Assembly (NCBI GenBank): GCA_020634245.1
Contig: JACKCC010000015.1
Location: forward strand, 1 to 64,000
From: Ardenticatenaceae bacterium
GTDB lineage: Bacteria > Chloroflexota > Anaerolineae > Promineifilales > Promineifilaceae
Reading direction: 5' to 3'
Length of the DNA: 64,000 nt
In this document: positions 8,736 to 17,311 of the stretch, piece by piece
Numbering within the stretch: the stretch's first letter is position 1
Layout of the letters: every line of letters starts with the position of its first letter
Notes under the pieces: model-generated
The model's database searches: none
What the model was told of the DNA's origin: nothing
The model's input: the letters and a program-made list of their open reading frames with translations, nothing else
Position numbers and translations under genes: made by a program

Positions 8736-10010
8736 TTACCTACCATCTTTGCGGGGATACAAACGCGGGTATGGGTACTTCTTCTTATGAGGATGGTGAT
8801 CACTGTCTTCGTAACGCACTTGTTTGGTAATGACCCGGCGATTTTCGCCCAATAAAACCACATCTGATTCAACCGTTCGGGCCGGATAAATAATTAGTCC
8901 TGAAGCCAACCGGCAGTGATGACCGACACAGCCGCCCAGAACCAACAAATTGGTTTCTTCGACCTTGTCGTTTAGTCCCAGCGTGCGCAGCGGGCCGCCC
9001 AGCACATTAAAATCGGTGAATGTTGTTCCGGCACCGACAAACGAGTCTCGTCCCAGTACACACAACTGTAGGCAGGTATTTTGGGCAACCATTGTGTTTT
9101 CCATCATGGTAGTCATAAACAATGCTGCCCGAAATGGTAAGAAACAGCCATCACTGACGACGCTCAGCATCAATTGGCAGCCCTGGGAGACCGTCACGTT
9201 GTTACCAATGATACAGTTGTCTATCACCGCACCAGCGCCAATATTCACATTGTCGCCAATGGTTGTAGGCCCGTGAATGACGGCCGAAGGGTCAATGTTG
9301 ACATTTTTGCCGATTTTCACCAGTTCTGAGCTGGCCAGGACTTGGTTTTGTTCATAAATGGATTTGAACAGGATTTTTAATTTGTAGCGCCAATCCTGGT
9401 CGATTTTGTCTTCGACATTAGCGCCATGCGCAAAGGTGCCGAACAGGATGTCGGCCACAAATAAATGCACCCAGTTTTCGATGAGGACGAAGGCCAAACG
9501 GGGCAGCTGGTAAACCAGGTCACCAAATTCGGTGGCCATGTAGGGTGGCACATGATAGTAACCCCGTTCGCGGGCTTCTGTGTCAATGACCAGCGGAACC
9601 GCTTCCACGTCCTGGGCGATTCCCTTGGGTAAATACCACATATCGGCCAGCAATAGGTCGCCTTGTTCAAATAATGAGTGAGTTAACGGCCGTACATGAG
9701 TCGCAATCGCCGGATCATCCGCCCGAAAAGCCAGCCGAACCGGTTTGCCACCGGCCCGCGCCCGCTTTAAAAACGCATCAATTAACAGCTTATTGAAAAA
9801 TAAATTATCTTTATGAACAAACGACTCAATTGCCTCTGTTTCCGCGCGATGAGCACTGTTCCAATCCTCGTACTCCCGCTCTTCCGTAACATAAGGTGTC
9901 AAAATATCCCGCTGCCACAGCCACAGCGGTTTATTCTGCACCCGCAAATCTCGTGCCGGCTCGTTAAACGGGGCGATATAAGCTTTTTCGTTCAGGATAA
10001 TACGGCGCAT
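8736..10010 (-). CDS. Left-handed beta-helix (hexapeptide) transferase-like protein, GlmU-like N-terminus
   Basis: A 424-residue protein. Its N-terminus (IILNEKAYIAPFNEPARDLRV) resembles the opening of GlmU-like sugar-1-phosphate nucleotidylyltransferase relatives that share NEPARDLRV. The middle (60-230) is not a recognisable catalytic domain. From about residue 235 hexapeptide repeats run to about 390 (VIHGPTTIGDNVNIGAGAVI, CIIGNNVTVSQGC), forming a left-handed beta-helix typical of acyltransferases. The tail is basic (HHPHKKKYPYPRLYPRK). It lies between the V4R gene (14 bases) and the reductase gene (63 bases) in one transcription unit. The substrate is unknown; acyl transfer from ACP or CoA would fit the neighbourhood. 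Confidence 0.7.
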   Translation of the reverse strand: MRRIILNEKAYIAPFNEPARDLRVQNKPLWLWQRDILTPYVTEEREYEDWNSAHRAETEAIESFVHKDNLFFNKLLIDAFLKRARAGGKPVRLAFRADDPAIATHVRPLTHSLFEQGDLLLADMWYLPKGIAQDVEAVPLVIDTEARERGYYHVPPYMATEFGDLVYQLPRLAFVLIENWVHLFVADILFGTFAHGANVEDKIDQDWRYKLKILFKSIYEQNQVLASSELVKIGKNVNIDPSAVIHGPTTIGDNVNIGAGAVIDNCIIGNNVTVSQGCQLMLSVVSDGCFLPFRAALFMTTMMENTMVAQNTCLQLCVLGRDSFVGAGTTFTDFNVLGGPLRTLGLNDKVEETNLLVLGGCVGHHCRLASGLIIYPARTVESDVVLLGENRRVITKQVRYEDSDHHPHKKKYPYPRLYPRKDGR

Positions 10011-10024
10011 AGGATTTTAATCAC

Positions 10025-10681
10025 TCAAGGTAGCGGTTTCTTAGATATTACAATGGTACATGTTTCATCACCCGCTGCAATACAAGAAACCTCTTCCACT
10101 TTAAAACGACGTCCACGACTGACCCAATTTAGACTTTCCTCCAACAATCCTACAGCAAGATGACAGGTCGGGGAAACGGCCGTACGCTGCCAACAAACCG
10201 GGCACCGCTCAATAATCCACAAATAACCTCGTTCATCCTCCCCCAATCGAACCCGTTGATCCGTAAACTTATTCAACGTTTCCGCAAAAACATCCAGACC
10301 AATTTTAATCTTAATCCCAAGCGGCAGCGTGCGAAACGCCAGGTCCGTAATACCCAAGACCGGCATAAACTCCTTCAGCGCATACTTCCACGTTTCCCGG
10401 CCGGCCCTTAACGCCAGTCCTCTTCCGCCGCGGATACCATACATATCCTCCAGCGTCTGTTGAATCGTGCTAAATTCAGTAAAAGTAAAACCCAACTGTA
10501 AATTATTAGGGGGGTAATCGTTAACCAGGTGATGCAGTTGAGCCAGATTTAAGATAGCATTGACGCCATGCCGGCCCATAATCTCTTCCATCGCCGTCAA
10601 CACAATACGCCCCATTTTGTTGGGGTAATAAAATTCTGTCTCGTCTTTTGCCGCAGTGGATTCTTGATTGATAATATTCAC
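10025..10681 (-). CDS. V4R-domain protein (putative small-molecule binding)
   Basis: A 218-residue protein with a V4R (4-vinyl-reductase-like) domain over about residues 60-215. The ending EEVSCIAAGDETCTIVI is typical. Five Cys occur in a C-P-V-C ... C ... C ... C arrangement (residues about 155-205), which may bind metal. V4R domains bind hydrophobic ligands in signalling and tetrapyrrole proteins; no catalysis is implied. The start is the GTG whose G is the last base of the upstream hydrolase stop (TAGTG), a one-base overlap that suggests translational coupling. Hydrolase and V4R protein are therefore probably made in fixed ratio. Confidence 0.8.
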   Translation of the reverse strand: MNIINQESTAAKDETEFYYPNKMGRIVLTAMEEIMGRHGVNAILNLAQLHHLVNDYPPNNLQLGFTFTEFSTIQQTLEDMYGIRGGRGLALRAGRETWKYALKEFMPVLGITDLAFRTLPLGIKIKIGLDVFAETLNKFTDQRVRLGEDERGYLWIIERCPVCWQRTAVSPTCHLAVGLLEESLNWVSRGRRFKVEEVSCIAAGDETCTIVISKKPLP

Positions 10682-11505
10682 TAGAGCCGCCGTTCTTCAA
10701 TACCTTTACCATTACTTAAAAATTCATTCAATGCCTGCATAAACTTAACCGGTTCATCAATCATCGGGAAATGGCGCGACTTTTCCATCATCATAACCTG
10801 GGCCACTTTCACCCCGTCATGGATCATTGCCGCATTGGTTGGCGAAACAATATTGTCATGCACACCATAAATTCCCAACGTCTCTAAATTCAAATCCGCC
10901 AACTGCTTACGTAAATCTGTTTCCCTCAAATCGCCTATACTGCGGAAAAACGACTCAATCGTTGTACGCTGCACATCGCGAAAAATCATATGACGTACTT
11001 TTTTCGAATCACGCGCCAACAGCATACGCATAAGGGAGTTCAAAATAAAGGGATAACGCCAGATTAGTTTGGCAATAGAGCCATATCCGGCCAACCGTAA
11101 AAACGGATTTAATGAGGAACCCAAAATCGGAGAACCGACAACAGCTACTTTAGTAACCCGTTCCGGGTAGGTAAGCGCCATTTGCAGGGCAACCGTCCCC
11201 CCCATTGAATGACCAAACACAGGCGCACTTTGAATGCCCAGTGCATCCATAAACTGGTGCACCATTTCCACATAGCTGGAAATTTGAAACGAAGTATTGC
11301 TGCTGGCTTTTGAACCCTTGGCTGAATCCCCAAACCCCCAAAAATCAAGCGCATAAACACGATAACGCTTCTCCTCGGTCAAGGAGATCATAAAATCGCG
11401 CCAAACATCCCATGAATTTATCCAACCATGTAGAAGTATAATGGGCTGACCCCGCCCAATAGATTCATAATGTAGAATTCCCTGTTCTGTGACGATGGAA
11501 CTCAC
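10681..11505 (-). CDS. Alpha/beta hydrolase (first of two paralogues in the cluster)
   Basis: A 274-residue alpha/beta hydrolase. HGWINSWDVW is the oxyanion region, GHSMGGTVAL (about residue 100) holds the nucleophile Ser, GVHDNIV the acid and SRHFPM the His. It is clearly related to the hydrolase at 1625-2416. Its stop codon overlaps the V4R start by one base. There is a 228-base gap upstream before the GTPase gene, which could hold a secondary promoter, but I saw no clear -35/-10 pair there. The substrate is unknown. Confidence 0.86.
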   Translation of the reverse strand: MSSIVTEQGILHYESIGRGQPIILLHGWINSWDVWRDFMISLTEEKRYRVYALDFWGFGDSAKGSKASSNTSFQISSYVEMVHQFMDALGIQSAPVFGHSMGGTVALQMALTYPERVTKVAVVGSPILGSSLNPFLRLAGYGSIAKLIWRYPFILNSLMRMLLARDSKKVRHMIFRDVQRTTIESFFRSIGDLRETDLRKQLADLNLETLGIYGVHDNIVSPTNAAMIHDGVKVAQVMMMEKSRHFPMIDEPVKFMQALNEFLSNGKGIEERRL

Positions 11506-11733
11506 GCTTGCCTCACTGCTGCCTGTTTACGTGCTGATTCCCATAAATGTTTTGTTTGGTTTCAGCGTTTTCGTTAAGGCCAATTTGCGCGTGACCGAAA
11601 CATAAAAACAACCGAAATTTGGGGTTCTTCAGCAGGATAAATGTTTGCTTAAAATAGTAGCACTGGCCCCAAATTACAACCGTGAAAAGCGGGTAAAGGT
11701 GCTGTAAACGAAGCGTTAATCAGTTTTTTTAGC

Positions 11734-12276
11734 CTAAGCCGAGTCCTCTTTATCCAACTCTTCCAAAATAGAATAAAGCAGTTCCAGTAAGACGTTTTTA
11801 ACCGTTTCTTTGTCTGTTGCGACGCAGGGTAGAATTTTTACTTCAGGTTTAAGGCGCAAAATAATTCGCAAGTCCTCTGGTTCCCATGCATCTTCCATAT
11901 CTTGTTTGTTGGCGGCAACGACATAGGGGGTCGAGGCGTAGCCTTCGAATGTCTCCAGGATTCGTTTTGCTTCACGGAATGTTTCTGGCTTGGTGCTGTC
12001 GACCATCACAACAAAGCCAAGCATGCCTTGTGAAAGAATGTCCCACATAAAATCAAAGCGGCGTTGACCGGGGGTTCCAAACAGGTATAAAACTAGGTCG
12101 TCGCCTACAGTGATACGGCCGAAATCCATAGCTACCGTCGTTGTTTCTTTAATTTGTTCTGCACTGCTGGAGATTTTCCTTTCTGTGGAAACCACATCAA
12201 TTTCACTAACAGCGCCGATAAAGGCGGTTTTTCCTGAGGAGAACGGACCAGTGATAACCATTTTGGCAGCTTGCAT
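11734..12276 (-). CDS. MglA/Rab-like small GTPase
   Basis: A 180-residue P-loop GTPase. The P-loop is ITGPFSSGKTAF, the G3 region LFGTPGQRRFDFMW (Gln where Ras has DTAGQ-like residues) and G4 NKQD. This pattern matches the small bacterial GTPases near MglA that work with roadblock, DUF4388 or kinase partners. I chose the ATG at 12274-12276 (AAGGGA upstream) rather than an in-frame TTG 14 codons earlier. The neighbouring DUF4388 gene ends 95 bases upstream on the same strand. It probably acts as a cytosolic GTP/GDP switch. Confidence 0.86.
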   Translation of the reverse strand: MQAAKMVITGPFSSGKTAFIGAVSEIDVVSTERKISSSAEQIKETTTVAMDFGRITVGDDLVLYLFGTPGQRRFDFMWDILSQGMLGFVVMVDSTKPETFREAKRILETFEGYASTPYVVAANKQDMEDAWEPEDLRIILRLKPEVKILPCVATDKETVKNVLLELLYSILEELDKEDSA

Positions 12277-12371
12277 AATGAATCCCTTTTGGAGGTATGA
12301 ATGAATTGGATTAAACAACCATATGAAGTAATAGAAGTACCGCTATAAACGATTCGGCTCCGAAGATGGTG

Positions 12372-13232
12372 TTACAAACCGCGAATGCGATTGATTAAAC
12401 GCTCGACAACTGACCGTCGGGCGGCAGGTGTCTCGGAAGTTGTGGCCCGCTGCTGGCGGGCATTCCGTGTGGAAGGAGTGCCTGATTCTACTGCGGCTAA
12501 ATGGGGCTGGGGCTTTGCCGACTGTACCAGCTCAACAAGTCCGGCTTGCAACATGCCATAAATGATTCGACGAATTTCAAAGTCGCTGAGGTTGTTAGCC
12601 TGGGCAATTTTGCGCATGCTGTTACGGGGATCTATTAGGGAAATAACTTTCCATTCCTCAACTGTAAGATTTATATTGCGAAGTTTGCCATCAGGGCGCT
12701 CTGTAAATCGTAATGAATTTTCCAGGTCCGGTAGTTCTTCTTGCAAGATTTCCCATTCTTTTAGACGGCGGCTACCCTCCATGATGACGCTTTCCAAGTC
12801 AATGGGAAGGGTGATGTAATTGGGAGAGGGGAGCTTGTTGGCCTCAAATTGGAATGGGCCTTCGGTCCAGGTAAATAGCTTGTAAACAATGTTAAGGATG
12901 TTCTGGCGAACGCTTTGCATGATGTCGCTTTGGGTAACATGCCCTGCTTGAATGAGCAAATACCCAATCTGGCGATCGGTTTTTCCTTGAACTTTGGTCT
13001 CTATAATGTGGGCTTGTTCTTTGGAGAGTTTTCCGGCTTTGCGTAGTATTTGTGCCAGATGGTTGACTCTTTCATCACCCATGTAGGCGTAGATCAATTT
13101 GCCCTCTTGAAAGGACATATGCGCTTCTTCCCCGCTGTTTTGGATGGAGAGTGTACCTGTCTTACGAGCCAGACTGATGAGATTTAGCAGTTGAGTTGTG
13201 GAAAAATCCCGCAGGTTGCCTTTAAGGGCCAT
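12372..13232 (-). CDS. DUF4388 (PATAN-like) signalling protein
   Basis: A 286-residue protein. Residues 1-110 are a DUF4388 domain: MALKGNLRDFSTTQLLNLIS, KTGTLSIQNSG, MSFQEGKLIYAYMGD. These occur in bacterial two-component and GTPase networks. A helical middle part follows, with a winged-helix-like segment (about 185-240, 'RKIAQANNLSDFEIRRIIYGMLQAGLVE' region), then a low-complexity basic tail. It is the first gene of the minus-strand run and sits directly downstream of a strong promoter at 13374-13402. It likely acts as a scaffold or regulator for the adjacent GTPase; that link is inferred from context only. Confidence 0.82.
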   Translation of the reverse strand: MALKGNLRDFSTTQLLNLISLARKTGTLSIQNSGEEAHMSFQEGKLIYAYMGDERVNHLAQILRKAGKLSKEQAHIIETKVQGKTDRQIGYLLIQAGHVTQSDIMQSVRQNILNIVYKLFTWTEGPFQFEANKLPSPNYITLPIDLESVIMEGSRRLKEWEILQEELPDLENSLRFTERPDGKLRNINLTVEEWKVISLIDPRNSMRKIAQANNLSDFEIRRIIYGMLQAGLVELVQSAKPQPHLAAVESGTPSTRNARQQRATTSETPAARRSVVERLINRIRGL

Positions 13233-13373
13233 AATTGCTAGTCCTGCTATGCGGTTAGAATTTTATTTTTATCAGCTTTTATCCTTTTACTCTACATGTT
13301 CTTTGTTAAGAATCGGCTTACATTGATGGTAAAAGCTGACACGTTGTTTTCATTATGTTGATATTCGGATTGC

Positions 13374-13402
13374 ATTATACATAGTATAAAATGGCAAGTC
13401 AA
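13374..13402 (-). promoter_or_regulatory. Sigma-70-type promoter for the DUF4388-led cluster
   Basis: On the minus strand TTGACT (13397-13402) and TATAAT (13374-13379) are 17 bases apart. The predicted transcript start is near 13366, giving a leader of about 130 bases before the DUF4388 ATG. Confidence 0.7.
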
Positions 13403-13514
13403 ACGTTGACGTGAATGTTAACCGGTGTAATTGATTCGTTGTTTTTGCCCTTGTTGGCTCTTTGGTTCATGGGTAAAATAGGGTTGTTGAATTAATTCGC
13501 CGAAACATTTTTAT

Positions 13515-13597
<83 letters not shown>

Positions 13598-13607
13598 CAG
13601 TTTTGTG

Positions 13608-13650
13608 AACTCCTTGTTCTTATTGAGCAAGGAGTTTTTTCTTTTTTATT
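13608..13650 (+). terminator. Rho-independent terminator after tRNA-Leu
   Basis: AACTCCTTG and CAAGGAGTT form a 9-bp stem with an 11-base loop, followed by a long T tract. Confidence 0.85.
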
Positions 13651-13726
13651 TGTCTTGTGATGTTGGGTCTACCCTATTTGCTTACAGCCGCGTACAATGG
13701 GGAGAATGGTGTGGATTGGGTGACGG

Positions 13727-15169
13727 ATGATGTTGCAAGAACGGGTACAAATTTGGTTAGAAAATGAGGGGAAGGCGGCACGGCCGTTTCTTCCTCCATT
13801 CTCTAAACTTCTCATTGCTGTATCCGGTGGGCCGGATTCATTAGCTCTGCTGCATACCCTGGCGGCGATTTTCCCACCTAAAAGTCTGGTTGTCGTTCAC
13901 CTGAATCATGGCTGGCGGGCTGAGGCAGCGGAAGAGGCGGAATTTGTGCAGGATACGGCCGTATCCCTTCACATTCCCTGCCACATTGAAAAATGTGACG
14001 TTATCAGTTTGGCCCGCGCTGAAGGATTGTCTCTGGAAGAAGCGGGCCGCAAAGCGCGCTATAATTTCTTCGCCCAGATGGCGCGACAGATGGGGGCCAA
14101 GGCTATCGCCGTCGGCCACCATGCCGATGACCAGGCGGAGACGGTGTTGATGCATTTGCTGCGTGGCTCCGGGCTGGCTGGATTGCGGGGGATGCTGCCT
14201 GTGAGTCGGCTGCCGGGAGCGGAGGATTTGTGGCTGGTACGGCCGTTACTCACCACCAGCCGCGCCGAAATCGAACAATACTGCCGGGAACATAATCTTG
14301 ATCCTGTCACCGACCCGACAAACGAGGATACCACCTACTTCCGCAACCGGCTGCGCCACGAACTGCTGCCCCATTTGGCCAGCTATAACCCGCAAATTGC
14401 CCAACGTTTGCAGTATCTGGCCACCGTCACTGCTGCTGATTATGCATTGATTGAGCAGTTGACTCAAGAAAAATGGGTTGCAATCAGCAAGGAGAGCGGC
14501 CCTGATTGGCTGACATTGGATAAAACAGGCTGGCAGGCGCTGCCGCTGAGTTTGCGCCGCAGTTCACTGCGCCAGGCAGTGCGCCAGCTTCGGTCCGATT
14601 TGCGCGACGTGGGTTTTGAATCGATTGAACAGGCGCGGCTGGTAGTAGAAAGGGGTGCGACGGGCCAGCAAGCAACGCTGCCCGGCGGCCTGCTGCTGAC
14701 GGTGGGCTACGACCAGTTGACAATTGCCGCCGGTTTGGAAGCGGTGCCAGATTATTTGCCGCAAGTAATAGGGGAAACGGCCGTTTCTCTTCCCACTCCC
14801 GGCCAAGTCCAACTGGCTGATGACTGGATACTGATGGCTCAAATCGTCGAAAATCCAGATTGGAACCAGGTGATGCGGAATCCCGATCCCTGGCAGGCGT
14901 TTGTGGCGGCGGAACGGCCGTTATTCATCCGACCGCGCCAGCCCGGCGAAAAAATGCAGCCATTAGGAATGAACGGCCAATCCAACAAGCTCAAGGAAAT
15001 TATGATCGACCGCAAAATCCCGGCCCGGCTGCGGGCAAACTGGCCCATTGTAGCTGTGGAAAATCATCCAGTCTGGCTGGTAGGACATTTGATAGACGAG
15101 CGGGTGAGGGTAACGGCCGTATCCACTCCCATCATCCATTTGCAATGTTACAAAATGGTTGACGCCTAA
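13727..15169 (+). CDS. tilS: tRNA(Ile)-lysidine synthase TilS
   Basis: A 480-residue protein with the N-type ATP-pyrophosphatase P-loop AVSGGPDSLALL near residue 31, VVHLNHGWR, and the downstream GHHADDQAETVLMHLLRGSG and TYFRNRLRHELLP motifs diagnostic of TilS. The C-terminal part includes RPRQPGEKMQPLGMNG, the TilS C-terminal substrate-binding region. The enzyme converts the wobble C of the CAT-anticodon tRNA-Ile to lysidine with ATP and lysine. A CAT-anticodon tRNA gene lies 257 bases downstream. Two in-frame ATGs are adjacent (13727 and 13730); either may be used. Confidence 0.95.
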   Translation: MMLQERVQIWLENEGKAARPFLPPFSKLLIAVSGGPDSLALLHTLAAIFPPKSLVVVHLNHGWRAEAAEEAEFVQDTAVSLHIPCHIEKCDVISLARAEGLSLEEAGRKARYNFFAQMARQMGAKAIAVGHHADDQAETVLMHLLRGSGLAGLRGMLPVSRLPGAEDLWLVRPLLTTSRAEIEQYCREHNLDPVTDPTNEDTTYFRNRLRHELLPHLASYNPQIAQRLQYLATVTAADYALIEQLTQEKWVAISKESGPDWLTLDKTGWQALPLSLRRSSLRQAVRQLRSDLRDVGFESIEQARLVVERGATGQQATLPGGLLLTVGYDQLTIAAGLEAVPDYLPQVIGETAVSLPTPGQVQLADDWILMAQIVENPDWNQVMRNPDPWQAFVAAERPLFIRPRQPGEKMQPLGMNGQSNKLKEIMIDRKIPARLRANWPIVAVENHPVWLVGHLIDERVRVTAVSTPIIHLQCYKMVDA

Positions 15170-15204
15170 CCCGCGTGTCAGTATACTATCAATCCTTAAC
15201 AACA

Positions 15205-15278
15205 CGGGGCATGGCTCAGTTTGGTAGAGCGCTCGGTTTGGGTCCGAGAGGTCGTCGGTTCAAATCCGGCTGCCCCGA
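15205..15278 (+). tRNA. tRNA-Pro (TGG)
   Basis: Acceptor CGGGGCA pairs with TGCCCCG; anticodon stem CTCGG/CCGAG closes loop TTTGGGT, so the anticodon is TGG. Discriminator A; CCA not encoded. It lies 35 bases after tilS. Confidence 0.95.
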
Positions 15279-15293
15279 CAGGAAGTGTCACGT

Positions 15294-15329
15294 GTCATGT
15301 ATCAAGTGTCACACAACTTGATACATGAC
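15294..15329. repeat. Spacer hairpin built from gtgtcaagt-like units
   Basis: A 14-bp perfect stem (GTCATGTATCAAGT with its complement, 8-base loop) lies between tRNA-Pro and the CAT tRNA. There is no T tract. Its words match the spacers near 0.25 kb and 32.5 kb. Confidence 0.65.
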
Positions 15330-15425
15330 ATAGAAGTACCTGACATTTTTACACGGCAGGGTGTAAGGCAGCACAAAAGCTGCTCCGATTACCCGCATAG
15401 GTGCCGGTCTTTTACAGTCCGGTTC

Positions 15426-15497
15426 GGGCCTGTAGCTCAACGGCAGAGCAAGCGGCTCATAACCGCTGGGTTCTAGGTTCGAATCCTAGCAGGCCCA
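15426..15497 (+). tRNA. tRNA with CAT anticodon (Met elongator or Ile2)
   Basis: Acceptor GGGCCTG pairs with CAGGCCC; anticodon stem GCGGC... with loop CTCATAA gives CAT. It lacks the initiator features (no unpaired first base; three G-C pairs at the foot of the anticodon stem are not seen). It could be elongator Met or the lysidine-modified Ile(CAT). The nearby tilS gene makes the Ile option worth testing. Discriminator A; CCA not encoded. Confidence 0.93.
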
Positions 15498-15502
15498 CTT
15501 AG

Positions 15503-15573
15503 GCGGCCATGGTGAAGTGGTATCACAGTAGCCTTCCAAGCTATTATCACGGGTTCGAGTCCCGTTGGCCGCT
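15503..15573 (+). tRNA. tRNA-Gly (TCC)
   Basis: Acceptor GCGGCCA pairs with TGGCCGC; anticodon loop CTTCCAA gives TCC. T-arm ACGGG-TTCGAGT-CCCGT. It begins five bases after the CAT tRNA, so both are probably cut from one transcript. Confidence 0.95.
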
Positions 15574-15653
15574 CTTTATTGAGAGAGATCAAAATCTAAC
15601 CTTTTTGAGTAGTTTTAGTGGGTAGACAAAGTCAATTTAAGTCGTAAGTTAAA

Positions 15654-15690
15654 GAAAGCTCATGCCCGACAGCATGGGCTTTCTTTTTGT
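15654..15690 (+). terminator. Rho-independent terminator of the tRNA cluster
   Basis: GAAAGCTCATGC and GCATGGGCTTTC form a 12-bp stem (one T-G pair) with a 6-base loop, followed by TTTTT. Confidence 0.85.
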
Positions 15691-16099
15691 ATGTCGTCTT
15701 TAATGAAACCTTGCCTGCCTGGTATTTTTCTCTTTTCGGCCGTAATAAAAATTGTAACCGTTTATTATTAGACTAATGGGCAGTGGGCAAGAGCCGCCTC
15801 CTATAACGATTGTAATTGTTTATGACAAGTTGGTTGGGAAGAGCATAATTCTCCTGATGTTGTCATTTTTGTGGTGGCGAATGGAGTTCGTCATGCAGCC
15901 TTCCTGTTTTGAATGAATTTCTTTGCTATAGACGGAAGCATGTTTAGAGGGAAAGTGGCTAATCTGGTCTACAGACAAAAAAGGAAACAATTTTTGTAAC
16001 TATCCTTGTCGTTGTCTGAGCTTGTCGAAGGCAACGAAAAGGTTGTATGGTTACTCGTTTTTAACGGTTTAATTGATTGATCTCTACAGGGGCGGAGCA
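15691..16099. other. Non-coding stretch between tRNA terminator and glycosyltransferase
   Basis: I see no convincing gene in these 409 bases. A 5-bp-stem inverted repeat with the common intergenic core CTGAGCTTGTCGAAGG lies at 16010-16036. The base composition is AT-richer than the flanks. Confidence 0.5.
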
Positions 16100-17146
16100 A
16101 TGAAAAAGGTTAACATCGTAGCCTGGGATAATGGCGGCGGACTGGGAAGGGACATATCTATAATTGCAGATTCACTTTCGCGTTCCGGATATGTTGTTTA
16201 CTTCAATGGATTTAAATCAAGAGGGCATCAAGCACGAATTTCTCGTTTGGGGAACTATGGGCTGCTTACCCTTCAAAAGAAACTGGTTGGCTTTCCTTTT
16301 CATGTCAATATTTTTTTAGAGCGGGTATACAGTCGATTTTTAGGCCTGGCTTCTGCAAACTTTTTGGTACCTAATCCGGAATGGATGCATGAGGAAACAG
16401 TCTCAAATCTCGGTGTGATCGATCGGGTGTTGTGTAAAACGAAATATACGCAGAAGATTTACCAAGAAAAAGGGTGTGGCACGGCATATATAGGTTTTAC
16501 ATCAGATGATTGCATGCAGGCTCAAATTGAGTCAAAAAATGAGGAGGATTTCATCCATATTGCCGGGCGAAATCCTTACAAGGGAACTAAGAGTTTAATT
16601 GATCTTTGGCTGAAACATCCTGAATGGCCGACCCTTGTTGTTGTTCAAAGTCCCACAACTTATGATGGTGAGGAAGTTGTGCGGACAAAGGCGAATAATA
16701 TCAACCATATTCTTCGCTATCTATCTGATGATGAATTACGGGCTATGCAAAACAGGTATCGAATTCATCTTTGCCCATCAGAAGCTGAAGGTTTTGGTCA
16801 CAGTATTGTTGAGGCAATGAGTTGCGGTGGGCTTGTTGTTACAACAAATGCTCCACCTATGAACGAGCTTTTAACAATTGAGAGAGGTGTTTTGGTTAAA
16901 TACAGTAAATCTGAGCCGAAAGGGTATGGATTACGTTTTTTTGTTGATCTCCACTCATTGGAAGCTGTGGTATCAGAAATTATTGATATGCCCATCCAAA
17001 AGAAAATGGGAATGGGTGAACGGGCGCGTAACTGGTATCAGTTAAATGATAATGCTTTCTCGAATCGTTTGATAAAGGCAATTGAATGCTCTGAGTCAAG
17101 AGTCCCACAGCCCGGTAAAAATAGCTCGTATTCGGTCTCGCTTTAA
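16100..17146 (+). CDS. Group 1 glycosyltransferase (GT4-like)
   Basis: A 348-residue protein starting at the ATG at 16100, which has GGAG six bases upstream; an in-frame upstream start has no such site. The N-terminal half is a Rossmann-like domain (VNIVAWDNGGGLGRDIS). The C-terminal half holds the GT-B donor site: HIAGRNPYKGTKSL and HLCPSEAEGFGHSIVEAMSCG, the E-x7-E type motif of GT4 enzymes that bind the sugar nucleotide. No membrane segment is seen. It stands alone, followed by a terminator. Its AT-richer composition and lack of the ACGGCCGT octamer suggest acquisition by transfer. The acceptor is unknown. Confidence 0.85.
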   Translation: MKKVNIVAWDNGGGLGRDISIIADSLSRSGYVVYFNGFKSRGHQARISRLGNYGLLTLQKKLVGFPFHVNIFLERVYSRFLGLASANFLVPNPEWMHEETVSNLGVIDRVLCKTKYTQKIYQEKGCGTAYIGFTSDDCMQAQIESKNEEDFIHIAGRNPYKGTKSLIDLWLKHPEWPTLVVVQSPTTYDGEEVVRTKANNINHILRYLSDDELRAMQNRYRIHLCPSEAEGFGHSIVEAMSCGGLVVTTNAPPMNELLTIERGVLVKYSKSEPKGYGLRFFVDLHSLEAVVSEIIDMPIQKKMGMGERARNWYQLNDNAFSNRLIKAIECSESRVPQPGKNSSYSVSL

Positions 17147-17200
17147 CTGGGGATGCAATGCTATAAGAGGGACTGTCTGAGCCAGGGTTGTGTAAATGAT

Positions 17201-17239
17201 AAAGCCGGCGAGGTGTTTATTACCTCGACCGGCTTTTTT
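17201..17239 (+). terminator. Rho-independent terminator after glycosyltransferase
   Basis: AAAGCCGG.CGAGGT pairs with ACCTCG.CCGGCTTT (one A/C bulge), followed by TTTTT. The stem begins 55 bases after the stop codon. Confidence 0.85.
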
Positions 17240-17311
17240 GATCAGGTGGTGGCGGTTAACGGCCGTAATATGTAAAAACGGGAAAGTGCGTTCTTGTTGT
17301 TAGCAAAATTG

